Positions 20,221 through 29,452 are shown, counted from the first letter of the stretch. The stretch: DNA of 64,000 nt from CAVSWN01 sp963770995 (GCA_963770995.1 CAVYRS010000001.1:434001-498000); one strand, 5' to 3'. Notes: generated from the letters alone by a model not told the origin. A program made the numbers and translations.

Positions 20221-21507
20221 ATGAGGCGCACTCTTTTCGCCGCGCTGACCGTTGGCGTGCTTTTGATCTCTTCTGGCGCGGCACAGGGACCGCCGCCGTA
20301 CCGCGTCGTCGCCCTCTGGCCGCAGCCCCTGCCCAATCACTGGGTCCTCGGATCGGTGACCGGCGTCACCGTCGACGCGCAGGATCACATCTGGGTCACG
20401 CATCGCGGCGCCGACTTCGCTCGAGGGCAACGAAAAGGGGATGATGGCGACGCCGCCAACGTCCGTCCTCTGCTGCACGGCCGCGCCGTTCATCCTCGAG
20501 TTCGACGCCGCCGGCAAGCTCCTGAGCGAACTTTGGCGGGCCGGGTCAGGGCTATGAGTGGCCGCAGTCGCCCGGCAGCCTCACGGTCGACGCCAAAGGC
20601 AACGTCTGGGTAGCCGGCGCAGGCCTCGAGCCGGCGCCCGCCGGCGGACGCGGACGCGCGACCGGCTCGAACGCGAATCCTGATGGCCCCGAGCCGGCGG
20701 CTCGCGGACGCGGAGCAGACGCACCCGCCGCGGCGCCGGCCGCGCGTGGCCGTGGCGGCCCGGCGGTTCCCGCGGGCCCGCCCGATGCGCACGTGGTGAA
20801 GTTCGCGCGCGACGGCAAGTTCCTCCTGCAAATCGGCGCGCCGGGCAAGATGGAAGGTCCCGACAGCCAGACGTCGCTCAATCGTCCGGCCGCGATTGCC
20901 GTCGACGCCGGCGCGAACGAGGTCTACATCGCCGACAGCGGCAACCATCGCGTCGTCGTGTTCGATTCGGAGATCGGGCGCCTACAAGCGTCACTGGGGC
21001 GCGTACGGCGAGAAGCCGACCGCCGCGGGCGGCGGGCCGTACGATCCGAACGCCGCGCCGGCGCGGCAGTTCCGCGACGTGACCTGCATCGAGATCGCCA
21101 AGGACGGCATGGTCTACGTCTGCGATCGCACCAGCAACCGCATCCAGGTGTTCCAGAAGGACGGCAAGTTCGTCAAGGAAGGCATCGTCTCGAAGAACAC
21201 GATGGGCGCCACGGTCAGCGGGCAGTTCGGCGTCGTGTCGTCGCTGGGGATCGGCATGGGACATCGCGTTCTCGAACGATCCGCAGCAGCGCTATCATCT
21301 TCGTCGCCGACGGCCACGACAAGAAAGTCGATCGTCCTGCAGCGCGACACGATGGCGGAGGTCGGCGGCTTCGGAGCAGGCGGCCGCCAGCCGGGTCAGT
21401 TCCTCGCGGTCGGCAGCATCGCCGTCGACTCGCGCGGCAACGTGTACACCGGCGAACAGCATCACGGGAAGCGCGTGCAGAAGTGGAGTCCCGCGGCGGC
21501 GCGATGA
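20221..21507 (+). CDS. Exported NHL-repeat propeller protein (paralogue 2), frameshifted
   Basis: Starts at ATG 20221 after an aggagaag ribosome binding site, with signal peptide MRRTLFAALTVGVLLISSGAA. Blades: YRVVALWPQPLPNHWVLGSVTGVTV, LTVDAKGNVWVAGAG, VVKFARDGKFLLQIGAPGK, VYIADSGNHRVVVFD, WGAYGEKPT, VYVCDRTSNRIQVFQKDGKF and VGSIAVDSRGNVYTGEQ. It resembles paralogue 4 more than 1, 3 and 5. Between GNVWVAGAG and VVKFARDG it carries an insert of about 50 residues rich in Gly, Ala, Arg and Pro. Frames change near 20420, 20530, 20985 and 21265-21320, so as read it is broken. Confidence 0.8.
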
Positions 21508-21510
21508 GTG

Positions 21511-21588
21511 AAAGGCAACCACGAAGCCACGAAGAAAAACAACGATTTCTTTTTCGTGTTTTCGTGTTTTCGTGGTTGCATTCGTTCT
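21511..21588. repeat. Family A palindrome between NHL2 and NHL3
   Basis: Starts 4 bases after the NHL2 stop: aaaggcaaccacgaagccac and its inverse ttcgtgttttcgtggttgc. Confidence 0.85.
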
Positions 21589-21616
21589 GAAGCTGAGATT
21601 TCAGAAAGGTGCTGAA

Positions 21617-22820
21617 ATGAAGCGGAATCTTTACATCGGTTCCTCGCTTGTCGCGCTGGTCATGGGCCTCGGGATCGCCGCCGGCGTGCTGCAGAAGACT
21701 GCGGACGCGCAAAGCAAGGGCGCCGTGCAGGCGCCGCGCTTCGAGGTCGATCCGATGTGGCCCAAGCCGCTGCCGAACGGCTGGTATCTCGGTCAGGTCA
21801 TTGGCGTCGGCGTGGACGCCCAGGACCACGTCTGGATCATCCATCGCTCCGACGCGCTCGACGCCGTCGAGGCGGCCGCGGATCGAGCAGACGGGCACCT
21901 GCTGCAAGAAGGCGCCGCCGATCATGGAGTTCGATCAGCAGGGCAACCTGCTGCGCCATTGGGGCGGCAAGGACGGCGAGGGCTATCAGTGGCCCGGCTC
22001 GAATCACGGACTCCAGATCGACGGCAAGGGCAACCTCTGGATCGGCGGGAACGGCACCGGCAACGACGGCCACGTGCTGAAGTTCACGCAGGACGGCAAG
22101 TTCCTCATGCAGATCGGCGTCAAGAAAGCCGGGCTGGCCGCCGACAGCAGCTCGAACGACCGCTTCTACCTCGTGGCGAAAGTCTCGCTCGACAACAAGA
22201 ACAACGAAGCGTACGTCGCCGACGGCTACGGCAACCGCCGCGTCGTCGTCATCGACATGGACACCGGCAAGTTCAAGCGGTTCTGGGGCGCCTACGGCAA
22301 CAAGCCGGATGATGCGGCCGCCGCCGCGATGCCGCGCTATACGCCGGGTTCGACGCCGTCGCAGCAGTTCCGCGGACCCGTGCACTGCGCCGATCCGTCG
22401 AACGACGGGTTCGTCTACGTGTGCGACCGCACGAGCGATCGGATCCAGGTATTCACACGCGACGGCAAGTTCGTCAAGGAAGCCTTCGTGGAACCGGAGT
22501 CGCTCGGCGACGGCTCGACGTGGGACATCGCGTTCTCGAAGGACGCGGCGCAGAAATATCTCTACGTGGCCGACGGCAGGAACCAGAAGCTGCACATCTA
22601 CGATCGCGCCTCGATGACCGAGCTCACCAATTTCGGCGAGGGCGGTCACTACCCCGGACAGTTCTACTCGATGCACAGCATCGCGGTCGACTCGAAGGGG
22701 AACCTGTACACGACGGAAACCTACCAGGGCCGCCGCGTCCAGCGCTTCGTGTACAAAGGCCTCGCGCCGGTCACGAAGAAGATGCAAGGTACGGTCTGGC
22801 CGACGACAGCGACGCGGTGA
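21617..22820 (+). CDS. Exported NHL-repeat propeller protein (paralogue 3), one frameshift
   Basis: Starts at ATG 21617 after agaaaggtg; signal or anchor MKRNLYIGSSLVALVMGLGIAAGVL (given in part: YIGSSLVALVMGLGIA). Closest to paralogues 1 and 5: PRFEVDPMWPKPLPNGWYLG, VGVDAQDHVWIIHR, GTCCKKAPPIMEFDQQGNLL, NGTGNDGHVLKFTQDGKFL, YVADGYGNRRVVVIDMDTG, FVYVCDRTSDRIQVF and SIAVDSKGNLYTTETYQG. One frame change near 21885, just before the CC motif, interrupts it; the rest is intact. Probably a periplasmic or lipid-side propeller of unknown ligand. Confidence 0.85.
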
Positions 22821-22833
22821 ACCCCGGCACCTA

Positions 22834-22916
22834 GAACAAAGGCAGCCACGAAGACACGAAAACACGAAGAAACGATTTTCTTCTTCGTGGCTTCGTGACT
22901 TCGTGGTTGCATTCGA
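22834..22916. repeat. Family A palindrome between NHL3 and NHL4
   Basis: Starts 14 bases after the NHL3 stop: gccacgaagacacgaaaaca then ttcttcgtggcttcgtgac. Confidence 0.85.
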
Positions 22917-22972
22917 AAACCGTCCGCACCCCTTCCCGCAGTCCGTATACTCCCGAACCTGAGAGGACATAG

Positions 22973-24250
22973 ATGAGACGCTGTCTTTTGACTGGCGGCA
23001 TCGTCGCCACCATGTTCGTCGCGGCCGGTGCCGATCGGCTGCTCGCGCAGCGCGGCGCTGCGGCGCCAGCACTCAAGTTCGAGGTCGAGGCGCTCTGGCC
23101 GAAGCCGTTTCCCGTCGCCAAGCATTGGATTCTGGGATCGGTCACCGGCGTGACCGTCGATGCGCAGGATCACATCTGGGTGGTGCATCGCGGCGTTGAC
23201 TCGCTGCAGACCAACGAGAAGGGGCCGACGCTCGAGCCGTGGGCGAGCTCGTGCTGCTTTGCGGCGCCGCAGGTGCTCGAGTTCGACGCGGCCGGCACCC
23301 TGCTGAGAAGCTGGGATGCGAAGGGCGGGTCCGGCTACGACTGGCCGGTCAACCCGTCGGGCATCGCGATCGACCCCTACGGAAACGTCTGGATTGGCAG
23401 CGGCCTGCCGACGCCCTCGCTGGTGCCCGCCGGACGCGGCGGGGCTCGTGGCGCTCCTGCCGGTGGTGCTCCTGCCGCCGGCGCCGCTCGTGGCGCCGAA
23501 GCGCCCGCCGCTGCCGCCGCGGGTCGCGGTCGGGGCCCTTCGACAGGCTCAGGGCAGGCGCCAGCGCCGAGGCCGGCCGATGCACAGGTGCTGAAGTTCT
23601 CGAAGGACGGCAAGTTCCTGCTGCAGCTCGGCAAGGCCGGGAAAACCGAGGGCAGCGAGAGCACGACCGGGTTCAATCGTCCAGGCGGCGTGGCCATTGA
23701 CGGCGGTGAGCTTTACGTGGCCGACGGCTTCGGCAACCACCGGATCGCGGTCTTCGACGCGAACACGGGCACGTTCAAACGCAGCTGGGGCGCCTACGGC
23801 GAGAAGCCGACCGACGCCGAACAGGGCCCGTACGATCCGAACGCGCCGCCATCGAAGCAGTTCCGGACGGTGAGCTGCGTGAAGATCTCGAAAGACGGCC
23901 TCGTCTACGTGTGCGATCGCCAGAATGATCGCATCCAGGTGTTCCAGAAGGACGGCAAGTTCCTGAAGGAAGCCTTCGTCTCGAAGACAACGACGGGCGA
24001 TGGGTCAGTGTGGGATATCGCGTTCTCGCCGGACCAGCGGCAGCTCTATGTCGCGGACGGCCACGATAAAAAAGTCTGGATCCTCGATCGCTCGTCCCTC
24101 GAGGTCCTCGGCAGCATCGGCGCCGGCGGGCGCTACCCCGGCCAGTTCTACGGCGTCGGCAGCGTGGCCGTCGATTCGAAGGGAAATGTCTATACCGGCG
24201 AAACGTACGAGGGGAAGCGCGTGCAGAAGTTCGTCAACCAGCGGCGCTAG
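22973..24250 (+). CDS. Exported NHL-repeat propeller protein (paralogue 4), intact
   Basis: A 425-residue protein; ATG 22973 follows gagaggac. Signal peptide MRRCLLTGGIVATMFVAAG. NHL blades: WILGSVTGVTVDAQDHIWVVHRG, SCCFAAPQVLEFDAAGTLLRSW, GIAIDPYGNVWIGSG, VLKFSKDGKFLLQLGKAGK, LYVADGFGNHRIAVFD, VYVCDRQNDRIQVFQ and VAVDSKGNVYTGETYEGKR. Between IGSG and QVLKFSKDG lies an insert of about 65 residues rich in Gly, Ala, Arg and Pro, part of which (RGPSTGSGQAP) is a translated family F repeat. It shares the insert position with paralogue 2, so these two form one subgroup. Confidence 0.86.
   Translation: MRRCLLTGGIVATMFVAAGADRLLAQRGAAAPALKFEVEALWPKPFPVAKHWILGSVTGVTVDAQDHIWVVHRGVDSLQTNEKGPTLEPWASSCCFAAPQVLEFDAAGTLLRSWDAKGGSGYDWPVNPSGIAIDPYGNVWIGSGLPTPSLVPAGRGGARGAPAGGAPAAGAARGAEAPAAAAAGRGRGPSTGSGQAPAPRPADAQVLKFSKDGKFLLQLGKAGKTEGSESTTGFNRPGGVAIDGGELYVADGFGNHRIAVFDANTGTFKRSWGAYGEKPTDAEQGPYDPNAPPSKQFRTVSCVKISKDGLVYVCDRQNDRIQVFQKDGKFLKEAFVSKTTTGDGSVWDIAFSPDQRQLYVADGHDKKVWILDRSSLEVLGSIGAGGRYPGQFYGVGSVAVDSKGNVYTGETYEGKRVQKFVNQRR
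23537..23562. repeat. Family F word inside NHL4
   Basis: cccttcgacaggctcaggg is translated in frame as PSTGSGQ within the low-complexity insert of NHL4. Confidence 0.6.
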
Positions 24251-24374
24251 AACAAAGGCAACCACGAAGACACGAAAACACGAAGAAGACATTTTAGGTT
24301 TTCCGAAAACACGAAGAAAACATCTTCTTCTTCGTGGCTTCGTGGCTTCGTGGCTTCGTGTTGCATTTGTTCTA
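24251..24374. repeat. Family A palindrome between NHL4 and NHL5 (long form)
   Basis: Starts directly after the NHL4 stop. The left arm carries two runs of acgaagacacgaaaacacga and the right arm four runs of cttcgtgg; expansion of the word repeat makes this the longest copy. Confidence 0.85.
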
Positions 24375-24387
24375 AAAGGTGAGATTC

Positions 24388-25578
24388 ATGAAACGTAACG
24401 CGTTAATTGGCTCCTTGCTGGCTTCGCTGGTCGTGGTCCTCGGCATCGGGCAGGGACTGCTCGAGAAGAAGGCGGAGGCACAGGCGAAGGGCAAAGTGCA
24501 GGTGCCGCGCTTCGAGGTGGACCCGACGTTCCCGAAGCCGCTGCCCAACCAGTGGTACCAGGGCATGTCGATCGGCGTCGGCGTGGACGCCAACGATCAC
24601 GTGTGGATCGTCCATCGGCCGGACACCGTGAACGCCAACGAAGCCGCGGCGGACGCGAAAACAGGGACGTGCTGCGTGAAGGCGCCGCCGATCCTCGAGT
24701 TCGATCAGCAGGGCACGCTGCTGCGCCACTGGGGCGGGAGCGACGGCGAGGGCTATCAGTGGCCGGGGTCGAATCACGGCGTCACCATCGACCACAAAGG
24801 CAACGTCTGGATCGGCGGCAACGGCGGCGGCGACGGCATGGTGCTGAAGTTCACGCAGGACGGCAAGTTCCTGATGATGGTCGGCAAGAAGGGCGTGCCG
24901 ATCGACAGCAACAGCACCGAGCACTTCGGCATGGTGGCGAAGATCTTCGTCGACGCGAAAGAGAACGAGGCGTACATCTCCGACGGCTACGGCAACAAGC
25001 GCGTCGTCGTCATCGACGCCGACACCGGCACGTTCAAGCGGTTCTGGGGCGCCTACGGCAACAAGCCCGACGACACGAACCTGGGCCGCTACAACCCCGA
25101 GGCGCCGCCGGCGCAGCAGTTCCGCACGCCGGTGCACTGCGCCGAGATGTCGAAGGATCGCCTGGTCTACGTCTGCGATCGCGTGAACGATCGGATCCAG
25201 GTGTTCACGCCCGAGGGCAAGTTCGTGAAAGAAGCATGGGTCTCGAAGAACACGCTCGGCGACGGGTCCACCTGGGACATCGCCTTCTCGAACGATCCGC
25301 AGCAGAAGTTCATCTACCTCGCCGACGGCAAGGACGAGAAGGTGTGGATCCTGGACCGCCAGTCGCTCGAGATCCTCACCAGCTTCGGCGACGGCGGCAA
25401 GATGCCCGGCCAGTTCTACGCCGTGCACAGCATCGCCACCGACTCGAAGGGCAACATCTACACGACCGAGACCTACGACGGCCGCCGCCTGCAGCGGTTC
25501 CTCTACAAGGGGATGCAGACGGTCACCAAGGGTGAGGATCAGGGCACCGTGTGGCCTCGCTCGACGGTTACGCGCTGA
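24388..25578 (+). CDS. Exported NHL-repeat propeller protein (paralogue 5), intact
   Basis: A 396-residue protein; ATG 24388 is used because aaaggtgag (24375-24383) fits it, although GTG 24379 is possible. Signal or anchor IGSLLASLVVVLGIGQGLL. Blades: PRFEVDPTFPKPLPNQWYQG, VGVDANDHVWIVHR, GTCCVKAPPILEFDQQGTLL, GVTIDHKGNVWIGGNGG, MVLKFTQDGKFLMMVG, YISDGYGNKRVVVIDADTG, FRTPVHCAEMSKD, VYVCDRVNDRIQVF, IYLADGKDEKVWILD and SIATDSKGNIYTTETYDG. Very close to paralogues 1 and 3, implying recent tandem duplication. The Cys pair and HCAE motif are conserved, so they may be functional. Confidence 0.86.
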   Translation: MKRNALIGSLLASLVVVLGIGQGLLEKKAEAQAKGKVQVPRFEVDPTFPKPLPNQWYQGMSIGVGVDANDHVWIVHRPDTVNANEAAADAKTGTCCVKAPPILEFDQQGTLLRHWGGSDGEGYQWPGSNHGVTIDHKGNVWIGGNGGGDGMVLKFTQDGKFLMMVGKKGVPIDSNSTEHFGMVAKIFVDAKENEAYISDGYGNKRVVVIDADTGTFKRFWGAYGNKPDDTNLGRYNPEAPPAQQFRTPVHCAEMSKDRLVYVCDRVNDRIQVFTPEGKFVKEAWVSKNTLGDGSTWDIAFSNDPQQKFIYLADGKDEKVWILDRQSLEILTSFGDGGKMPGQFYAVHSIATDSKGNIYTTETYDGRRLQRFLYKGMQTVTKGEDQGTVWPRSTVTR

Positions 25579-25595
25579 CTCGCTCGGCCACGTAT

Positions 25596-25680
25596 CATGG
25601 CTAATGGCTGATGGCTGATGGCATACGGACGATGGCAGGCCCATTGACCCTATGCCATTAGCCATTAGCCGTTAGCCATG
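25596..25680. repeat. Family B palindrome between NHL5 and the sulfite-oxidase-like gene
   Basis: atggctaatggctgatggct, a core cccattgaccctatgcc, then cattagccattagccgttag. Its last bases provide the ATG of the next gene. Confidence 0.85.
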
Positions 25681-26845
25681 ACGGATATCAGCCGCCGCGC
25701 ATTCCTTCAAGCGGCGTTCATCTCACCAGCCGCGCTGCTTCAGAGCGGCGCTCGCTTCATCGGCACCGTGCCGCTCGGCCTGTCAGGCGGCGCGCGAACG
25801 CCCCCATTCGGCCGACTGCTCGGGCCCGGCCTCGACGCCCGGCTCTTTACGGACCTGTCGACGCTCTCCGCCGACAAGCCCGACACGCTCGTCACGCCGA
25901 CCGATCGATTCTTCGTCCGCACCGCCGCGCCGGCGGCGCTGCCGGTTGCAGATTGGAGGCTTGGCGTCGGCGGCCTGGCCGCGTCGCCGTTCGACCTCGA
26001 CGCGCGCGCCCTCGAATCGATGACGGAACGCGGCGGCCGGTATCTCCTGGAGTGCTCGGGCAACGTGGACCAGTCGAACTACGGGTTGATGAGCACGGCC
26101 GACTGGGACGGCGTGCCGCTCGAACGCGTGCTCGAGCGCGCGCGTCCGGCCGACGCGGCACATCGCGTGCTGGTGTCCGGCGTCGACCACGAGGCTAGCG
26201 CCGCGCGCACGTCGGTGCCGGGCGCGAGCTGGACGTTCGCGCGCGCCGATCTCGGCCGCGCGCTGCTGGCCACGCGCATGAACGGCGCGCCGCTGCCCGC
26301 GGATCACGGCGCTCCCGTCCGCCTCATCGTTCCAGGCTGGTACGGCTGCGCATGCATCAAGTGGGTGGACCGCATCGAGATCGTGGCAGACGCTGCGCCG
26401 GCGACGACGCAGATGCGGGAATTCGCGGCGCGTACTCATCAGCCCTTCGACTCGCGTGATGTTGCGAGCTCGCTCAGGGCAGGCCGGCCCTTGCTCGCGC
26501 GCGAATTCGAGCCGGCTGTCATCGACACGGCCGCCATGCCGGTACGGGTCGAGAAGTGGGCCGGCGGCGGACGGGTGTTCTACCGGGTCGTCGGCATCAT
26601 CTGGGGCGGATCCAAGCCGACCAACGCCGCTGTCGATCCGGTTCAAATCGGGAGAGTCGTGGGTCCGCGTCGAAGACTGTCCGCTGCCCTCTTCGACGCT
26701 GACGTGGAGCCTGTGGTCGCACACCTGGCGGCCGCAGGCGCCGGGGAGATATCAGATTGTGTTGAAGGTCGACGACCCGTCGATCAGAACGCGACGGCTC
26801 GACATCTTCTTCTATGTGCGAGAAATCGACGTCGACGAGGTCTGA
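25678..26845 (+). CDS. Tat-exported sulfite-oxidase-like molybdopterin enzyme, one frameshift
   Basis: Molybdopterin-binding oxidoreductase of the sulfite oxidase/YedY fold. Twin-arginine leader ISRRAFLQAAF (residues 4-14). The motif RYLLECSGNVDQSNYG holds the likely Mo-ligating Cys 126. Also present: LMSTADWDGVPL, GHGAPVRLIVPGWYGCACIKWVDRIE-like segments (HGAPVRLIVPGWYGCACIKW) and a C-terminal dimerisation domain. Near 26628 the frame changes: after VVGIIWGGSKPTN the family C-terminus (LSIRFKSGESW... IFFYVREIDVDEV) continues one frame over to TGA 26843-26845. The convergent Rieske and CxxCH genes are plausible electron carriers for it. Confidence 0.85.
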
Positions 26846-26884
26846 CGGCGCGGTTCGAGGTTCGGCTGCATGCATCTTCGTTCG

Positions 26885-26975
26885 ACGTTCGTCGTTCGGA
26901 GCACTGCGAACCACGAACGACGAACGACGAACGACGAACGACGAACGACGAACGACGAACGACGAACGAACGGTA
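26885..26975. repeat. Minisatellite/palindrome, family D (7-base word GAACGAC)
   Basis: The left arm ttcgttcgacgttcgtcgttcg is followed by about eight head-to-tail copies of the 7-base word gaacgac. It lies between the convergent sulfite-oxidase-like and Rieske genes and could form a hairpin. Confidence 0.8.
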
Positions 26976-26978
26976 ACA

Positions 26979-27518
26979 CTATACGAAGATCAGCACGTCT
27001 TCTTCGACTTCCCCGATCTCTACGGCCGCACCGGTGACGTTGGTCACCTTGAAGCGATAGAGCCCGCGCGGCGCGGGGCCTGCGAGCCTCGCACCGTCCC
27101 CGCCATCGAACGTGCTGTTGTGGCATGGGCAGACGTACACCGAGTGCACGGTGCCGATCTCCTGCTTGACCTCTGAAGGAAGGCTGTTCGACTCCGCCAG
27201 GAAGTCCACGTCGCAGTCCTCGTGCGGACATCGGACGCAGACCGCCGCAAATCGTTCGGGCGAGTTGGCGCCGGCGGCAGTGCGGACGACCATGCCGCTG
27301 ATTCGGATCGGCTGATTCGGCGTCGCGGCGCTCGAGAGTGTCACTCCATCGGCCACGAACTGTTGCGGCCGCCAGGGTGTGGCCATCCCTTCCAGCGGGA
27401 TGACAACGGGCCTCGCGAGCGGTCGATAGCGAGGCACGGCGTTCTGTGCGATGACCCGCCGGCCGAAGCCGGCGAGCGCCACCAACGCGCTCCGAATCAG
27501 AAACTGCCGCCGGATCAA
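26979..27518 (-). CDS. Exported Rieske [2Fe-2S] protein
   Basis: A 179-residue protein starting at TTG 27518, which overlaps the stop of the upstream gene as TTGA. The N-terminus IRRQFLIRSALVALAGFGRR resembles a Tat leader or anchor, common for Rieske proteins. Cluster ligands: CPHEDC (Cys 97, His 99) and VCPCHNSTF (Cys 130, His 133), followed by AGPAPRGLYRFKV, the proline loop region of Rieske folds. It is expected to carry one electron at a time in the periplasm. Its gene is translationally coupled to a CxxCH protein and converges on the sulfite-oxidase-like gene. Intact. Confidence 0.88.
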   Translation of the reverse strand: MIRRQFLIRSALVALAGFGRRVIAQNAVPRYRPLARPVVIPLEGMATPWRPQQFVADGVTLSSAATPNQPIRISGMVVRTAAGANSPERFAAVCVRCPHEDCDVDFLAESNSLPSEVKQEIGTVHSVYVCPCHNSTFDGGDGARLAGPAPRGLYRFKVTNVTGAAVEIGEVEEDVLIFV

Positions 27519-28345
27519 CTGCCGCGCACCCAGGCAGCGAGCGCCTGCCACTCGCCGTTGTCTGTCGACGCCCAGTGTTTGCCGCCGCCGTGCCAATGGC
27601 TCCCGCCCGCTTCCTGCGCGAGCGGATTGGTCAGCAGGATGCTCTTCAGCGGCTCGCCCGGCACGACCAGCCGCGACACGCGCTCGAAATTGCGCTGCGA
27701 CTGTTCCTCGGTGTAGGTCGTGCTTCCCGGCGCCAACGGCTCCAGATAGGCGTTGCCGCCGCCGCGCGAGTGGCAGGCAGGCATCGCGCGTTGCCCTTGC
27801 GCGGGCTGATGAGGATCGGCTGCACCTTCGTCTTGAACACGTCATAGTTCAGCGCCGGACTTCCGCCGCCGACGGCGCTGGACGTTGTGCGTCCGCACCC
27901 AGGCGGCGAGCGTCCGCCATTCGGGGTTGTCGGGCGACGTGCCAGTGCTTGCCGCCGCCGTGCCAGTGGCTCCCGCCCGCTTCCTGCGCGAGCGGATTGG
28001 TCAGCAGGATGCTCTTCAGCGGCTCGCCCGGCACGACCAGCCGCGACACACGCTCGAAATTGCGTCGCGACTGCTCCTCCGTGTAGGTCGTCGCTCCCCG
28101 GCGCGAGCGGCTCCAGGAACGCATTGCCGCCGCCGCGCGAGTGGCACGACAAGCATCGCGCATTGCCCTTTCGCGCGCTGATCAGGATTGGCTGTACCTT
28201 GGTCTTGAACGCTTCGTAGTCCAGTGCGGCTCCGCTTGCCGCAGGCAAGCCGGTCTGGCCGGCAATCGCCCTGCAGGGCCGCAGCCACGATGCTCACCGG
28301 CAGCAGCGCCGCGAAGACGACGACACGCAAGGTTGGGTGACCCAT
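27515..28345 (-). CDS. Exported protein with two tandem CxxCH domains, frameshifted
   Basis: Starts at ATG 28345 behind an excellent gaggag site; signal peptide MGHPTLRVVVFAALLPVSIVA. Two near-identical modules of about 123 residues follow: DYEAFKTKVQPILISARKGNARCLSCHSRGGG... (given in part), each with FKTKVQPILI, NARC..CHSRGGGNA, NFERVSRLVVPGEPLKSILLTNPLAQEAGGSHWHGGGKHW (conserved His-rich end, given here by positions 27590-27700 and 27960-28070). CLSCH is a clear haem c motif in module 1; module 2 lacks one base at the same place (near 27775), leaving CLP/ACH across a frame change. Other frame changes occur near 28275, 28090 and 27915. Likely a periplasmic dihaem or PSD1-like cytochrome c domain protein passing electrons to the coupled Rieske protein. 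Confidence 0.75.
27541..28210. repeat. Tandem internal duplication of about 370 bp
   Basis: The two CxxCH modules are near-identical at DNA level. For example tgccaatggctcccgcccgc at 27591 recurs as tgccagtggctcccgcccgc at 27961, and the next 140 bases differ by only a few substitutions and indels. The offset of 370 bases is not a multiple of three, consistent with an indel in one copy. Confidence 0.85.
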
Positions 28346-28364
28346 GGATTCCTCCTCGCGAGCC

Positions 28365-29432
28365 CTACTGATGTGTCGTCGGGAGCGATGGCAGGACCGC
28401 CGTGATGTTGCGCTTCGGCACCTGGCCGACCTTGAGCCTGGTGATTTCCTTCCGTGCGGCGACATCGATCACCGACACTGTGTTGTCGTGCGCGTTCGCG
28501 ACGTACATTTTCTTGCCGTCGGGCGTGAAGGTCAGCCAGTCCGGCACTGTTCCCACTTTCACTTCCCCGAGATACTTGAGATCGGGCATTGAGTACGCGT
28601 AGACGGCGCTGTTGATCTTGCTCGTGGACCACAGAGTCCTGCCGTCGGGCGTAATCAGGATTCCGTGCGCCGGCGCTCCCTGAATGCCCTCGGTGTTCCG
28701 CTGACCGACCGGAATGTCAGGCAACGTGATTCTCCCTGTTTCCTTTCGCGCCGCCCAGTCGACGATGGCGAATCCGTGCAGGTTGGTGATCTGCGCGAAC
28801 ATCCGCTTGGTCGAGCCGTCCGGATTGGTCTCGAAGCAGATCGGCCGCACGCCGCCCTCGAAATGAATCGACCAGACCGGCCGCTCCAGTTCGGTGTCGA
28901 TCACCGTGGCCACGGCCCCGCCCGTCGATCCCGCCACGACATGTTTGCTGTCTGGCGTGATGAACGTGTTGTGGACCCCGCCGAGGATTCGGATGAACTT
29001 GGTCTTCTCCTGCGTGACCGTGTCGATGACGTCGACCCCGCCCTGCGCGCCCTGGATAGCCACATATGCGCGCTTGCCGTCTTTGCGAATCGCGATGTTG
29101 TTCGGGCCGCCGGTCAGAGGAATTCTCTTGACGATCCGCAGCGTTCGCGTCTCGACCACGTCGACCGTAGCGAGCGCCTCGTCCGACAGGTACAGGTAGC
29201 TGCCATCAGGCGAAGCAGCGACGCCGTGAATGACCTCGGCATCGGGGATTTCCGCCGCAATGCGGTCGGTCACGGGGTCGATGAGCATGACGCTGTCGCC
29301 CGCCGAGTTGGTCTGGACGATGAATGCCTTGCCCGCTTGCGCCGTGAGCGCCGGCACGAGGCACGCCGCCAACGCTACAACGCCACATGCTGCGACCCAT
29401 CGGCGAGCCCTGCGAGTGAGTTTGAAGATCAT
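28365..29432 (-). CDS. Exported YVTN-type beta-propeller protein
   Basis: A 355-residue protein starting at ATG 29432 behind aaggagg. Signal peptide RWVAACGVVALAACLVPALT. Repeats of about 42 residues: VIHGVAASPDGSYLYLSDEA, NNIAIRKDGKRAYVAIQG, HNTFITPDSKHVVAGSTGG, HGILITPDGRTLWSTSKIN and WLTFTPDGKKMYVANAHDN, the YVTN/surface-layer propeller pattern. Such proteins often accompany quinoprotein or metal-handling enzymes but have no general reaction. It begins 20 bases after the TonB1 stop and its own stop is 19 bases before the CxxCH gene, so the four genes TonB1-YVTN-CxxCH-Rieske look like one operon. Intact. Confidence 0.85.
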   Translation of the reverse strand: MIFKLTRRARRWVAACGVVALAACLVPALTAQAGKAFIVQTNSAGDSVMLIDPVTDRIAAEIPDAEVIHGVAASPDGSYLYLSDEALATVDVVETRTLRIVKRIPLTGGPNNIAIRKDGKRAYVAIQGAQGGVDVIDTVTQEKTKFIRILGGVHNTFITPDSKHVVAGSTGGAVATVIDTELERPVWSIHFEGGVRPICFETNPDGSTKRMFAQITNLHGFAIVDWAARKETGRITLPDIPVGQRNTEGIQGAPAHGILITPDGRTLWSTSKINSAVYAYSMPDLKYLGEVKVGTVPDWLTFTPDGKKMYVANAHDNTVSVIDVAARKEITRLKVGQVPKRNITAVLPSLPTTHQ

Positions 29433-29452
29433 GGCTGTCGGAGCCTCCTTGT

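Noticed and set aside
26885..26975. Possible CRISPR or iteron array
   Set aside because: The unit is only 7 bases without spacers, and there is no replication gene nearby; it is a simple short tandem repeat.
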